Of a stretch of DNA of 64,000 bases, positions 33,200 through 46,800 are shown piece after piece. The position numbers and the translations under genes were made by a program. Origin of the DNA: Rhynochetos jubatus (Eukaryota > Chordata > Aves > Eurypygiformes > Rhynochetidae). The stretch covers positions 310,001 to 374,000 of the forward strand of contig CM050665.1 in NCBI GenBank assembly GCA_027574665.1, read 5' to 3'. Within the stretch, counting starts at the first letter, position 1, and every line of letters starts with the position of its first letter. The notes beneath the pieces were generated by a model, which was not told where the DNA came from, did no database searches, and was given only the letters and a program-made list of their open reading frames with translations.

Positions 33200-36100
33200 C
33201 GCGGTTTCCGGCCATGGCCCCCCCGGGGTTCTGGCTAGGAAAGCAGGGGAAGGAGCCATGTCGGTGCAGTGTCGTGCTCCTCTTGGCAGGCCTTTGCAAT
33301 CCCAATTATCCCTGGAGCTGTGGGCTTTCTGGTTCTCTGGACCCTAACCCTAACCCTAACCCTAGAAGTTGCCGACCGCGGTTTCCGGCCACGGCCCCCC
33401 CGGGTTTCTGGCTAGGAAAGCAGGGGAAGGAGCCATGTCTGTGCAGTGTCGTGCTCCTCTTGGCAGGCCTTTGCAATCCCAATTATCCCTGGAGCTGTGG
33501 GCTTTCTGGTTCTCCGGACCCTAACCCTAACCCTAACCCTAGAAGTTGCCGACCGCGGTTTCCGGCCACGGCCCCCCCTGGGTTCTGGCTAGGAAAGCTG
33601 GGGAAGGAGCCATGTCTGTGCAGTGTCGTGCTCCTCTTGGCAGGCCTTTGCAATCCCAATTATCCCTGGAGCTGTGGGCTTTCTGGTTCTCCGGACCCTA
33701 ACCCTAACCCTAACCCTAACCCTAGAAGTTGCTGACCGCGGTTTCCGGCCACGGCCCCCCCGGGGTTCTGGCTAGGAAAGCAGGGGAAGGAGCCATGTCT
33801 GTGCAGTGTCGTGCTCCTCTTGGCAGGCCTTTGCAATCCCAATTATCCGTGGAGCTGTGGGCTTTCTGGTTCTCCGGACCCTAACCCTAACCCTAACCCT
33901 AGAAGTTGCCGACCGCGGTTTCCGGCCACGGCCCACCCCGGGTTCTGGCTAGGAAAGCAGGGGAAGGAGCCATGTCTGTGCAGTGTCGTGCTCCTCTTGG
34001 CAGGCCTTTGCAATCCCAATTATCCCTGGAGCTGTGGGCTTTCTGGTTCTCCGGACCCTAACCCTAACCCTAACCCTAGAAGTTGCCGACCGCGGTTTCC
34101 GGCCACGGCCCCCCCTGGGTTCTGGCTAGGAAAGCAGGGGAAGGAGCCATGTCTGTGCAGTGTCGTGCTCCTCTTGGCAGGCCTTTGCAATCCCAATTAT
34201 CCCTGGAGCTGTGCGCTATCTGGTTCTCCGGACCCTAACCCTAACCCTAACCCTAACCCTAGAAGTTGCCGACCGCGGTTTCCGGCCACGGCCCCCCCCG
34301 GGTTCTGGCTAGGAAAGCAGGGGAAGGAGCCATGTCTGTGCAGTGTCGTGCTCCTCTTGGCAGGCCTTTGCAATCCCAATTATCCCTGGAGCTGTGGGCT
34401 TTCTGGTTCTCCGGACCCTAACCCTAACCCTAACCCTAGAAGTTGCCGACCGTGGTTTCCGGCCACGGCCCCCCCCGGGTTCTGGCTAGGAAAGCAGGGG
34501 AAGGAGCCATGTCTGTGCAGTGTCGTGCTCCTCTTGGCAGGCCTTTGCAATCCCAATTATCCCTGGAGCTGTGGGCTTTCTGGTTCTCCGGACCCTAACC
34601 CTAACCCTAACCCTAGAAGTTGCTGACCGCGGTTTCCGGCCACGGCCCCCCCTGGGTTCTGGCTAGGAAAGCTGGGGAAGGAGCCATGTCTGTGCAGTGT
34701 CGTGCTCCTCTTGGCAGGCCTTTGCAATCCCAATTATCCCTGGAGCTGTGGGCTTTCTGGTTCTCCGGACCCTAACCCTAACCCTAACCCTAGAAGTTGC
34801 CGACCGCGGTTTTCGGCCACGGCCCCCCCGGGTTCTGGCTAGGAAAGCTGGGGAAGGAGCCATGTCGGTACAGTGTCGTGCTCCTCTTGGCAGGCCTTTG
34901 CAATCCCAATTATCCCTGGAGCTGTGGGCTTTCTGGTTCTCCGGACCCTAACCCTAACCCTAACCCTAGAAGTTGCCGACCGCGGTTTCCGGCCACGGCC
35001 CCCCCCGGGTTCTGGCTAGGAAAGCTGGGGAAGGAGCCATGTCTGTGCAGTGTCGTGCTCCTCTTGGCAGGCCTTTGCAATCCCAATTATCCCTGGAGCT
35101 GTGGGCTTTCTGGTTCTCCGGACCCTAACCCTAACCCTAACCCTAGAAGTTGCCGACCGCGGTTTCCAGCCACGGCCCCCCCCGGGCTCTGGCTAGGAAA
35201 GCTGGGGAAGGAGCCATGTCTGTGCAGTGTCGTGCTCCTCTTGGCAGGCCTTTGCAATCCCAATTATCCCTGGAGCTGTGGGCTTTCTGGTTCTCCGGAC
35301 CCTAACCCTAACCCTAACCCTAGAAGTTGCCGACCGCGGTTTCCGGCCACGGCCCCCCCTGGGTTCTGGCTAGGAAAGCAGGGGAAGGAGCCATGTCTGT
35401 GCAGTGTCGTGCTCCTCTTGGCAGGCCTTTGCAATCCCAATTATCCCTGGAGCTGTGGGCTATCTGGTTCTCCGGACCCTAACCCTAACCCTAACCCTAA
35501 CCCTAGAAGTTGCCGACCGCGGTTTCCGGCCACGGCCCCCCCGGGGTTCTGGCTAGGAAAGCAGGGGAAGGAGCCATGTCTGTGCAGTGTTGTGCTCCTC
35601 TTGGCAGGCCTTTGCAATCCCAATTATCCCTGGAGCTGTGGGCTTTCTGGTTCTCCGGACCCTAACCCTAACCCTAACCCTAGAAGTTGCTGACCGCGGT
35701 TTCCGGCCACGGCCCCCCCTGGGTTCTGGCTAGGAAAGCTGGGGAAGGAGCCATGTCTGTGCAGTGTCGTGCTCCTCTTGGCAGGCCTTTGCAATCCCAA
35801 TTATCCCTGGAGCTGTGGGCTTTCTGGTTCTCCGGACCCTAACCCTAACCCTAACCCTAGAAGTTGCCGACCGCGGTTTTCGGCCACGGCCCCCCCGGGT
35901 TCTGGCTAGGGAAGCTGGGGAAGGAGCCATGTCGGAGCAGTGTCGTGCTCCTCTTGGCAGGCCTTTGCAATCCCAATTATCCCTGGAGCTGTGGGCTTTC
36001 TGGTTCTCCGGACCCTAACCCTAACCCTAACCCTAGAAGTTGCCGACCGCAGTTTCCGGCCACGGCCCCCCCTAGGTTCTGGCTAGGAAAGCAGGGGAAG

Positions 36101-38636
36101 GAGCCATGTCTGTGCAGTGTCGTGCTCCTCTTGGCAGGCCTTTGCAATCCCAATTATCCCTGGAGCTGTGGGCTTTCTGGTTCTCCGGACCCTAACCCTA
36201 ACCCTAAACCTAGAAGTTGCCGACCGCGGTTTCCGGCCACGGCCCCCCCTGGGTTCTGGCTAGGAAAGCTGGGGAAGGAGCCATGTCTGTGCAGTGTCGT
36301 GCTCCTCTTGGCAGGCCTTTGCAATCCCAATTATCCCTGGAGCTGTGGGCTTTCTGGTTCTCCGGACCCTAACCCTAACCCTAACCCTAGAAGTTGCCGA
36401 CCGCGGTTTTCGGCCACGGCCCCCCCGGGTTCTGGCTAGGAAAGCTGGGGAAGGAGCCATGTCGGTACAGTGTCGTGCTCCTCTTGGCAGGCCTTTGCAA
36501 TCCCAATTATCCCTGGAGCTGTGGGCTTTCTGGTTCTCCGGACCCTAACCCTAACCCTAACCCTAGAAGTTGCCGACCGCGGTTTCCGGCCACGGCCCCC
36601 CCTGGGTTCTGGCTAGGAAAGCAGGGGAAGGAGCCATGTCTGTGCAGTGTCGTGCTCCTCTTGGCAGGCCTTTGCAATCCCAATTATCCCTGGAGCTGTG
36701 GGCTTTCTGGTTCTCCGGACCCTAACCCTAACCCTAACCCTAGAAGTTGCCGACCGCGGTTTCCGGCCACGGCCCCCCCCGGGTTCTGGCTAGGAAAGCA
36801 GGGGAAGGAGCCATGTCTGTGCAGTGTCGTGCTCCTCTTGGCAGGCCTTTGCAATCCCAATTATCCCTGGAGCTGTGGGCTTTCTGGTTCTCCGGACCCT
36901 AACCCTAACCCTAACCCTAGAAGTTGCCGACCGCGGTTTCCAGCCACGGCCCCCCCCGGGCTCTGGCTAGGAAAGCTGGGGAAGGAGCCATGTCGGTGCA
37001 GTGTCGTGCTCCTCTTGGCAGGCCTTTGCAATCCCAATTATCCCTGGAGCTGTGGGCTTTCTGGTTCTCCGGACCCTAACCCTAACCCTAACCCTAGAAG
37101 TTGCCGACCGCAGTTTCCGGCCACGGCCCCCCCTAGGTTCTGGCTAGGAAAGCAGGGGAAGGAGCCATGTCTGTGCAGTGTCGTGCTCCTCTTGGCAGGC
37201 CTTTGCAATCCCAATTATCCCTGGAGCTGTGGGCTTTCTGGTTCTCCGGACCCTAACCCTAACCCTAACCCTAGAAGTTGCCGACCGCGGTTTCCGGCCA
37301 CGGCCCCCCCCGGGTTCTGGCTAGGAAAGCTGGGGAAGGAGCCATGTCTGTGCAGTGTCGTGCTCCTCTTGGCAGGCCTTTGCAATCCCAATTATCCCTG
37401 GAGCTGTGGGCTTTCTGGTTCTCCGGACCCTAACCCTAACCCTAACCCTAGAAGTTGCCGACCGTGGTTTCCGGCCACGGCCCCCCCCGGGCTCTGGCTA
37501 GGAAAGCTGGGGAAGGAGCCATGTCTGTGCAGTGTCGTGCTCCTCTTGGCAGGCCTTTGCAATCCCAATTATCCCTGGAGCTGTGGGCTTTCTGGTTCTC
37601 CGGACCCTAACCCTAACCCTAACCCTAGAAGTTGCCGACCGCGGTTTCCGGCCACGGCCCCCCCTGGGTTCTGGCTAGGAAAGCAGGGGAAGGAGCCATG
37701 TCTGTGCAGTGTCGTGCTCCTCTTGGCAGGCCTTTGCAATCCCAATTATCCCTGGAGCTGTGGGCTTTCTGGTTCTCCGGACCCTAACCCTAACCCTAAC
37801 CCTAGAAGTTGCCGACCGCGGTTTCTGGGCATGGCCCCCCCTGGGTTCTGGCTAGGAAAGCAGGGGAAGGAGCCATGTCTGTGCAGTGTCGTGCTCCTCT
37901 TGGCAGGCCTTTGCAATCCCAATTATCCCTGGAGCTGTGGGCTTTCTGGTTCTCCGGACCCTAACCATAACCCTAACCCTAGAAGTTGCCGACCGCGGTT
38001 TCCGGCCACGGCCCCCCCCGGGTTCTGGCTAGGAAAGCAGGGGAAGGAGCCATGTCGGTGCAGTGTCGTGCTCCTCTTGGCAGGCCTTTGCAATCCCAAT
38101 TATCCCTGGAGCTGTGGGCTATCTGGTTCTCCGGACCCTAACCCTAACCCTAACCCTAACCCTAGAAGTTGCCGACCGCGGTTTCCGGCCACGGCCCCCC
38201 CCGGGTTCTGGCTAGGAAAGCAGGGGAAGGAGCCATGTCTGTGCCGTGTCGTGCTCCTCTTGGCAGGCCTTTGCAATCCCAATTATCCCTGGAGCTGTGG
38301 GCTTTCTGGTTCTCCGGACCCTAACCCTAACCCTAACCCTAGAAGTTGCCGACCGCGGTTTCCGGCCACGGCCCCCCCTGGGTTCTGGCTAGGAAAGCTG
38401 GGGAAGGAGCCATGTCTGTGCAGTGTCGTGCTCCTCTTGGCAGGCCTTTGCAATCCCAATTATCCCTGGAGCTGTGGGCTTTCTGGTTCTCCGGACCCTA
38501 ACCCTAACCCTAACCCTAGAAGTTGCCGACCGCGGTTTCCGGCCACGGCCCCCCCTGGGTTCTGGCTAGGAAAGCTGGGGAAGGAGCCATGTCTGTGCAG
38601 TGTCGTGCTCCTCTTGGCAGGCCTTTGCAATCCCAA
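33200..38636 (+). repeat. Mosaic satellite segment between HOR families E and F
   Basis: This segment mixes variants of several families. GTTTTCGG monomers typical of the window ends appear at about 34809, 35877 and 36408 (spacings 1068 and 531 bp, six and three monomers), CAGTTTCCGG with CCTAGGTTCTGG appears at about 36050 and 37111, and CCCACCCCGGG appears near 33935. Five-hexamer blocks lie at 33696, 34233, 35477 and 38136. No long exact unit dominates, and no non-satellite DNA is present. Confidence 0.8.
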
Positions 38637-41132
38637 TTATCCCTGGAGCTGTGGGCTTTCTGGTTCTCCGGACCCTAACCCTAACCCTAACCCTAACCCT
38701 AGAAGTTGCCGACCGCAGTTTCCGGCCACGGCCCCTCCGGGGTTCTGGCTAGGAGAGCAGGGGAAGGAGCCATGTCTGTGCAGTGTCGTGCTCCTCTTGG
38801 CAGGCCTTTGCAATCCCAATTATCCCTGGAGCTGTGGGCTTTCTGGTTCTCCGGACCCTAACCCTAACCCTAACCCTAGAAGTTGCCGACCGTGGTTTCC
38901 GGCCACGGCCCCCCCCGGGTTCTGGCTAGGAAAGCTGGGGAAGGAGCCATGTCTGCGCAGTGTCGTGCTCCTCTTGGCAGGCCTTTGCAATCCCAATTAT
39001 CCCTGGAGCTGTGGGCTTTCTGGTTCTCCGGACCCTAACCCTAACCCTAACCCTAGAAGTTGCCGACCGCGGTTTCCGGCCACGGCCCCCCCTGGGTTCT
39101 GGCTAGGAAAGCAGGGGAAGGAGCCATGTCTGTGCAGTGTCGTGCTCCTCTTGGCAGGCCTTTGCAATCCCAATTATCCCTGGAGCTGTGGGCTTTCTGG
39201 TTCTCCGGACCCTAACCCTAACCCTAACCCTAGAAGTTGCCGACCGCGGTTTCCGGCCACGGCCCCCCCCGGGTTCTGGCTAGGAAAGCAGGGGAAGGAG
39301 CCATGTCTGTGCAGTGTCGTGCTCCTCTTGGCAGGCCTTTGCAATCCCAATTATCCCTGGAGCTGTGGGCTATCTGGTTCTCCGGACCCTAACCCTAACC
39401 CTAACCCTAACCCTAGAAGTTGCCGACCGCGGTTTCCGGCCACGGCCCCCCCCGGGTTCTGGCTAGGAAAGCAGGGGAAGGAGCCATGTCTGTGCCGTGT
39501 CGTGCTCCTCTTGGCAGGCCTTTGCAATCCCAATTATCCCTGGAGCTGTGGGCTTTCTGGTTCTCCGGACCCTAACCCTAACCCTAACCCTAGAAGTTGC
39601 CGACCGCGGTTTCCGGCCACGGCCCCCCCTGGGTTCTGGCTAGGAAAGCTGGGGAAGGAGCCATGTCTGTGCCGTGTCGTGCTCCTCTTGGCAGGCCTTT
39701 GCAATCCCAATTATCCCTGGAGCTGTGGGCTTTCTGGTTCTCCGGACCCTAACCCTAACCCTAACCCTAGAAGTTGCCGACCGCGGTTTCCGGCCACGGC
39801 CCCCCCTGGGTTCTGGCTAGGAAAGCTGGGGAAGGAGCCATGTCTGTGCAGTGTCGTGCTCCTCTTGGCAGGCCTTTGCAATCCCAATTATCCCTGGAGC
39901 TGTGGGCTTTCTGGTTCTCCGGACCCTAACCCTAACCCTAACCCTAGCAGTTGCCGACCGCGGTTTCCGGCCACGGCCCCCCCCGGGTTCTGGCTAGGAA
40001 AGCTGGGGAAGGAGCCATGTCTGTGCAGTGTCGTGCTCCTCTTGGCAGGCCTTTGCAATCCCAATTATCCCTGGAGCTGTGGGCTTTCTGGTTCTCCGGA
40101 CCCTAACCCTAACCCTAACCCTAGAAGTTGCCGACCGTGGTTTCCGGCCACGGCCCCCCCCGGGCTCTGGCTAGGAAAGCTGGGGAAGGAGCCATGTCTG
40201 CGCAGTGTCGTGCTCCTCTTGGCAGGCCTTTGCAATCCCAATTATCCCTGGAGCTGTGGGCTTTCTGGTTCTCCGGACCCTAACCCTAACCCTAACCCTA
40301 GAAGTTGCCGACCGCGGTTTCTGGGCATGGCCCCCCCTGGGTTCTGGCTAGGAAAGCAGGGGAAGGAGCCATGTCTGTGCAGTGTCGTGCTCCTCTTGGC
40401 AGGCCTTTGCAATCCCAATTATCCCTGGAGCTGTGGGCTTTCTGGTTCTCCGGACCCTAACCCTAACCCTAACCCTAGAAGTTGCCGACCGCGGTTTCCG
40501 GCCACGGCCCCCCCTGGGTTCTGGCTAGGAAAGCAGGGGAAGGAGCCATGTCTGTGCAGTGTCGTGCTCCTCTTGGCAGGCCTTTGCAATCCCAATTATC
40601 CCTGGAGCTGTGGGCTTTCTGGTTCTCCGGACCCTAACCCTAACCCTAACCCTAGAAGTTGCCGACCGCGGTTTCCGGCCACGGCCCCCCCCGGGTTCTG
40701 GCTAGGAAAGCAGGGGAAGGAGCCATGTCTGTGCAGTGTCGTGCTCCTCTTGGCAGGCCTTTGCAATCCCAATTATCCCTTGAGCTGTGGGCTATCTGGT
40801 TATCCGGACCCTAACCCTAACCCTAACCCTAACCCTAGAAGTTGCCGACCGCGGTTTCCGGCCACGGCCCCCCCGGGGTTCTGGCTAGGAGAGCAGGGGA
40901 AGGAGCCATGTCTGTGCAGTGTCGTGCTCCTCTTGGCAGGCCTTTGCAATCCCAATTATCCCTGGAGCTGTGGGCTTTCTGGTTCTCCGGACCCTAACCC
41001 TAACCCTAACCCTAGAAGTTGCCGACTGCGGTTTCCGGCCACGGCCCCCCCCGGGTTCTGGCTAGGAAAGCATGGGAAGGAGCCATGTCTGTGAAGTGTC
41101 GTGCTCCTCTTGGCAGGCCTTTGCAATCCCAA
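38637..41132 (+). repeat. HOR unit F1, 14 monomers (2496 bp)
   Basis: Five-hexamer monomers at 38673 and 39387 recur at 41169 and 41883, both 2496 bp on. Other shared markers are GTCTGCGCAG (about 38954 and 41449) and GTGCCGTG (about 39494 and 41990). Later in the unit the offset becomes 2679 bp (GGTTATCCGG at 40798 and 43477; ACTGCGG at 41025 and 43704), so the downstream copy has one extra monomer. Confidence 0.85.
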
Positions 41133-43811
41133 TTATCCCTGGAGCTGTGGGCTTTCTGGTTCTCCGGACCCTAACCCTAACCCTAACCCTAACCCTAGAA
41201 GTTGCCGACCGCGGTTTCCGGCCACGGCCCCTCCGGGGTTCTGGCTAGGAGAGCAGGGGAAGGAGCCATGTCTGTGCAGTGTCGTGCTCCTCTTGGCAGG
41301 CCTTTGCAATCCCAATTATCCCTGGAGCTGTGGGCTTTCTGGTTCTCCGGACCCTAACCCTAACCCTAACCCTAGAAGTTGCCGACCGTGGTTTCCGGCC
41401 ACGGCCCCCCCCGGGTTCTGGCTAGGAAAGCTGGGGAAGGAGCCATGTCTGCGCAGTGTCGTGCTCCTCTTGGCAGGCCTTTGCAATCCCAATTATCCCT
41501 GGAGCTGTGGGCTTTCTGGTTCTCCGGACCCTAACCCTAACCCTAACCCTAGAAGTTGCCGACCGCGGTTTCCGGCCACGGCCCCCCCTGGGTTCTGGCT
41601 AGGAAAGCAGGGGAAGGAGCCATGTCTGTGCAGTGTCGTGCTCCTCTTGGCAGGCCTTTGCAATCCCAATTATCCCTGGAGCTGTGGGCTTTCTGGTTCT
41701 CCGGACCCTAACCCTAACCCTAACCCTAGAAGTTGCCGACCGCGGTTTCCGGCCACGGCCCCCCCCGGGTTCTGGCTAGGAAAGCAGGGGAAGGAGCCAT
41801 GTCTGTGCAGTGTCGTGCTCCTCTTGGCAGGCCTTTGCAATCCCAATTATCCCTGGAGCTGTGGGCTATCTGGTTCTCCGGACCCTAACCCTAACCCTAA
41901 CCCTAACCCTAGAAGTTGCCGACCGCGGTTTCCGGCCACGGCCCCCCCCGGGTTCTGGCTAGGAAAGCAGGGGAAGGAGCCATGTCTGTGCCGTGTCGTG
42001 CTCCTCTTGGCAGGCCTTTGCAATCCCAATTATCCCTGGAGCTGTGGGCTTTCTGGTTCTCCGGACCCTAACCCTAACCCTAACCCTAGAAGTTGCCGAC
42101 CGCGGTTTCCGGCCACGGCCCCCCCTGGGTTCTGGCTAGGAAAGCTGGGGAAGGAGCCATGTCTGTGCAGTGTCGTGCTCCTCTTGGCAGGCCTTTGCAA
42201 TCCCAATTATCCCTGGAGCTGTGGGCTTTCTGGTTCTCCGGACCCTAACCCTAACCCTAACCCTAGAAGTTGCCGACCGCGGTTTCCGGCCACGGCCCCC
42301 CCTGGGTTCTGGCTAGGAAAGCTGGGGAAGGAGCCATGTCTGTGCAGTGTCGTGCTCCTCTTGGCAGGCCTTTGCAATCCCAATTATCCCTGGAGCTGTG
42401 GGCTTTCTGGTTCTCCGGACCCTAACCCTAACCCTAACCCTAACCCTAGAAGTTGCCGACCGCGGTTTCCGGCCACGGCCCCTCCGGGGTTCTGGCTAGG
42501 AGAGCAGGGGAAGGAGCCATGTCTGTGCAGTGTCGTGCTCCTCTTGGCAGGCCTTTGCAATCCCAATTATCCCTGGAGCTGTGGGCTTTCTGGTTCTCCG
42601 GACCCTAACCCTAACCCTAACCCTAGAAGTTGCCGACCGCGGTTTCCGGCCACGGCCCCCCCCGGGTTCTGGCTAGGAAAGCTGGGGAAGGAGCCATGTC
42701 TGTGCAGTGTCGTGCTCCTCTTGGCAGGCCTTTGCAATCCCAATTATCCCTGGAGCTGTGGGCTTTCTGGTTCTCCGGACCCTAACCCTAACCCTAACCC
42801 TAGAAGTTGCCGACCGTGGTTTCCGGCCACGGCCCCCCCCGGGCTCTGGCTAGGAAAGCTGGGGAAGGAGCCATGTCTGCGCAGTGTCGTGCTCCTCTTG
42901 GCAGGCCTTTGCAATCCCAATTATCCCTGGAGCTGTGGGCTTTCTGGTTCTCCGGACCCTAACCCTAACCCTAACCCTAGAAGTTGCCGACCGCGGTTTC
43001 CGGCCACGGCCCCCCCTGGGTTCTGGCTAGGAAAGCAGGGGAAGGAGCCATGTCTGTGCAGTGTCGTGCTCCTCTTGGCAGGCCTTTGCAATCCCAATTA
43101 TCCCTGGAGCTGTGGGCTTTCTGGTTCTCCGGACCCTAACCCTAACCCTAACCCTAGAAGTTGCCGACCGCGGTTTCCGGCCACGGCCCCCCCTGGGTTC
43201 TGGCTAGGAAAGCAGGGGAAGGAGCCATGTCTGTGCAGTGTCGTGCTCCTCTTGGCAGGCCTTTGCAATCCCAATTATCCCTGGAGCTGTGGGCTTTCTG
43301 GTTCTCCGGACCCTAACCCTAACCCTAACCCTAGAAGTTGCCGACCGCGGTTTCCGGCCACGGCCCCCCCCGGGTTCTGGCTAGGAAAGCAGGGGAAGGA
43401 GCCATGTCTGTGCAGTGTCGTGCTCCTCTTGGCAGGCCTTTGCAATCCCAATTATCCCTGGAGCTGTGGGCTATCTGGTTATCCGGACCCTAACCCTAAC
43501 CCTAACCCTAACCCTAGAAGTTGCCGACCGCGGTTTCCGGCCACGGCCCCCCCGGGGTTCTGGCTAGGAGAGCAGGGGAAGGAGCCATGTCTGTGCAGTG
43601 TCGTGCTCCTCTTGGCAGGCCTTTGCAATCCCAATTATCCCTGGAGCTGTGGGCTTTCTGGTTCTCCGGACCCTAACCCTAACCCTAACCCTAGAAGTTG
43701 CCGACTGCGGTTTCCGGCCACGGCCCCCCCCGGGTTCTGGCTAGGAAAGCAGGGGAAGGAGCCATGTCTGTGCCGTGTCGTGCTCCTCTTGGCAGGCCTT
43801 TGCAATCCCAA
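41133..43811 (+). repeat. HOR unit F2, 15 monomers (2679 bp)
   Basis: This is the second copy of the F unit with one extra five-hexamer monomer at 42420. Unlike F1 it lacks CTAGCAGTTG (private to F1 near 39945), TTTCTGGGCATGG (F1 near 40318) and TCCCTTGAGC (F1 near 40777), showing point changes after duplication. Confidence 0.83.
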
Positions 43812-46800
43812 TTATCCCTGGAGCTGTGGGCTTTCTGGTTCTCCGGACCCTAACCCTAACCCTAACCCTAGAAGTTGCCGACCGCGGTTTCCGGCCACGG
43901 CCCCTCCGGGGTTCTGGCTAGGAAAGCAGGGGAAGGAGCCATGTCTGTGCAGTGTCGTGCTCCTCTTGGCAGGCCTTTGCAATCCCAATTATCCCTGGAG
44001 CTGTGGGCTTTCTGGTTCTCCGGACCCTAACCCTAACCCTAACCCTAGAAGTTGCCGACCGCGGTTTCCGGCCACGGCCCCCCCTGGGTTCTGGCTAGGA
44101 AAGCTGGGGAAGGAGCCATGTCTGTGCAGTGTCGTGCTCCTCTTGGCAGGCCTTTGCAATCCCAATTATCCCTGGAGCTGTGGGCTTTCTGGTTCTCCGG
44201 ACCCTAACCCTAACCCTAACCCTAACCCTAGAAGTTGCCGACCGCGGTTTCCGGCCACGACCCCCCCGGGTTCTGGCTAGGAAAGCAGGGGAAGGAGCCA
44301 TGTCTGTGAAGTGTCGTGCTCCTCTTGGCAGGCCTTTGCAATCCCAATTATCCCTGGAGCTGTGGGCTTTCTGGTTCTCCGGACCCTAACCCTAACCCTA
44401 ACCCTAGAAGTTGCCGACCGCGGTTTCCGGCCACGGCCCCCCCCGGGTTCTGGCTAGGAAAGCTGGGGAAGGAGCCATGTCTGTGCAGTGTCGTGCTCCT
44501 CTTGGCAGGCCTTTGCAATCCCAATTATCCCTGGAGCTGTGGGCTTTCTGGTTCTCCGGACCCTAACCCTAACCCTAACCCTAGAAGTTGCCGACCGTGG
44601 TTTCCGGCCACGGCCCCCCCCGGGCTCTGGCTAGGAAAGCTGGGGAAGGAGCCATGTCTGTGCAGTGTCGTGCTCCTCTTGGCAGGCCTTTGCAATCCCA
44701 ATTATCCCTGGAGCTGTGGGCTTTCTGGTTCTCCGGACCCTAACCCTAACCCTAACCTTAGAAGTTGCCGACCGCGGTTTCCGGCCACGGCCCCCCCTGG
44801 GTTCTGGCTAGGAAAGCTGGGGAAGGAGCCATGTCTGTGCAGTGTCGTGCTCCTCTTGGCAGGCCTTTGCAATCCCAATTATCCCTGGAGCTGTGGGCTT
44901 TCTGGTTCTCCGGACCCTAACCCTAACCCTAACCCTAGAAGTTGCCGACCGCGGTTTCCGGCCACGGCCCCCTCTGCGTTCTGGCTAGGAAAGCAGGGGA
45001 AGGAGCCATGTCTGTGCAGTGTCGTGCTCCTCTTGGCAGGCCTTTGCAATCCCAATTATCCCTGGAGCTGTGGGCTTTCTGGTTCTCCGGACCCTAACCC
45101 TAACCCTAACCCTAGAAGTTGCCGACCGCGGTTTCCGGCCACGGCCCCCCCCGGGTTCTGGCTAGGAAAGCAGGGGAAGGAGCCATGTCTGTGCAGTGTC
45201 GTGCTCCTCTTGGCAGGCCTTTGCAATCCCAATTATCCCTGGAGCTGTGGGCTATCTGGTTCTCCGGACCCTAACCCTAACCCTAACCCTAACCCTAGAA
45301 GTTGCCGACCGCGGTTTCCGGCCACGGCCCCCCCGGGGTTCTGGCTAGGAGAGCAGGGGAAGGAGCCATGTCTGTGCAGTGTCGTGCTCCTCTTGGCAGG
45401 CCTTTGCAATCCCAATTATCCCTGGAGCTGTGGGCTTTCTGGTTCTCCGGACCCTAACCCTAACCCTAACCCTAGAAGTTGCCGACCACGGTTTCCGGCC
45501 ACGGCCCCCCCTGGGTTCTGGCTAGGAAAGCTGGGGAAGGAGCCATGTCTGTGCAGTGTCGTGCTCCTCTTGGCAGGCCTTTGCAATCCCAATTATCCCT
45601 GGAGCTGTGGGCTTTCTGGTTCTCCGGACCCTAACCCTAACCCTAACCCTAGAAGTTGCCGACCGCGGTTTCCGGCCACGGCCCCCCCTGGGTTCTGGCT
45701 AGGAAAGCTGGGGAAGGAGCCATGTCTGTGCAGTGTCGTGCTCCTCTTGGCAGGCCTTTGCAATCCCAATTATCCCTGGAGCTGTGGGCTTTCTGGTTCT
45801 CCGGACCCTAACCCTAACCCTAACCCTAACCCTAGAAGTTGCCGACCGCGGTTTCCGGCCACGGCCCCTCCGGGGTTCTGGCTAGGAGAGCAGGGGAAGG
45901 AGCCATGTCTGTGCAGTGTCGTGCTCCTCTTGGCAGGCCTTTGCAATCCCAATTATCCCTGGAGCTGTGGGCTTTCTGGTTCTCCGGACCCTAACCCTAA
46001 CCCTAACCCTAGAAGTTGCTGACCGCGGTTTCCGGCCACGGCCCCCCCGGGGTTCTGGCTAGGAAAGCAGGGGAAGGAGCCATGTCGGTGCAGTGTCGTG
46101 CTCCTCTTGGCAGGCCTTTGCAATCCCAATTATCCCTGGAGCTGTGGGCTTTCTGGTTCTCCGGACCCTAACCCTAACCCTAACCCTAGAAGTTGCCGAC
46201 CGTGGTTTCCGGCCACGACCCCCCCGGGTTCTGGCTAGGAAAGCAGGGGAAGGAGCCATGTCTGTGAAGTGTCGTGCTCCTCTTGGCAGGCCTTTGCAAT
46301 CCCAATTATCCCTGGAGCTGTGGGCTATCTGGTTCTCCGGACCCTAACCCTAACCCTAACCCTAACCCTAGAAGTTGCCGACCGCGGTTTCCGGCCACGG
46401 CCCCCCCGGGATTCTGGCTAGGAGAGCAGGGGAAGGAGCCATGTCTGTGCAGTGTCGTGCTCCTCTTGGCAGGCCTTTGCAATCCCAATTATCCCTGGAG
46501 CTGTGGGCTTTCTGGTTCTCCGGACCCTAACCCTAACCCTAACCCTAGAAGTTGCCGACTGCGGTTTCCGGCCACGGCCCCCCCCGGGTTCTGGCTAGGA
46601 AAGCAGGGGAAGGAGCCATGTCTGTGCCGTGTCGTGCTCCTCTTGGCAGGCCTTTGCAATCCCAATTATCCCTGGAGCTGTGGGCTTTCTGGTTCTCCGG
46701 ACCCTAACCCTAACCCTAACCCTAGAAGTTGCCGACCACGGTTTCCGGCCACGGCCCCCCCTGGGTTCTGGCTAGGAAAGCTGGGGAAGGAGCCATGTCT

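Noticed and set aside
36394..41094. A 1566-codon open frame on the + strand (and similar ones at 9821-12493, 12917-15148, 23441-25450, 25469-27523, 41101-44280) as a giant repeat-protein gene
   Set aside because: The frame is the satellite itself read in one phase. Parallel frames on both strands are also open for tens to hundreds of codons, the start is not a proper ATG context at the unit level, and variation is at CpG sites and C-runs without regard to codon position.
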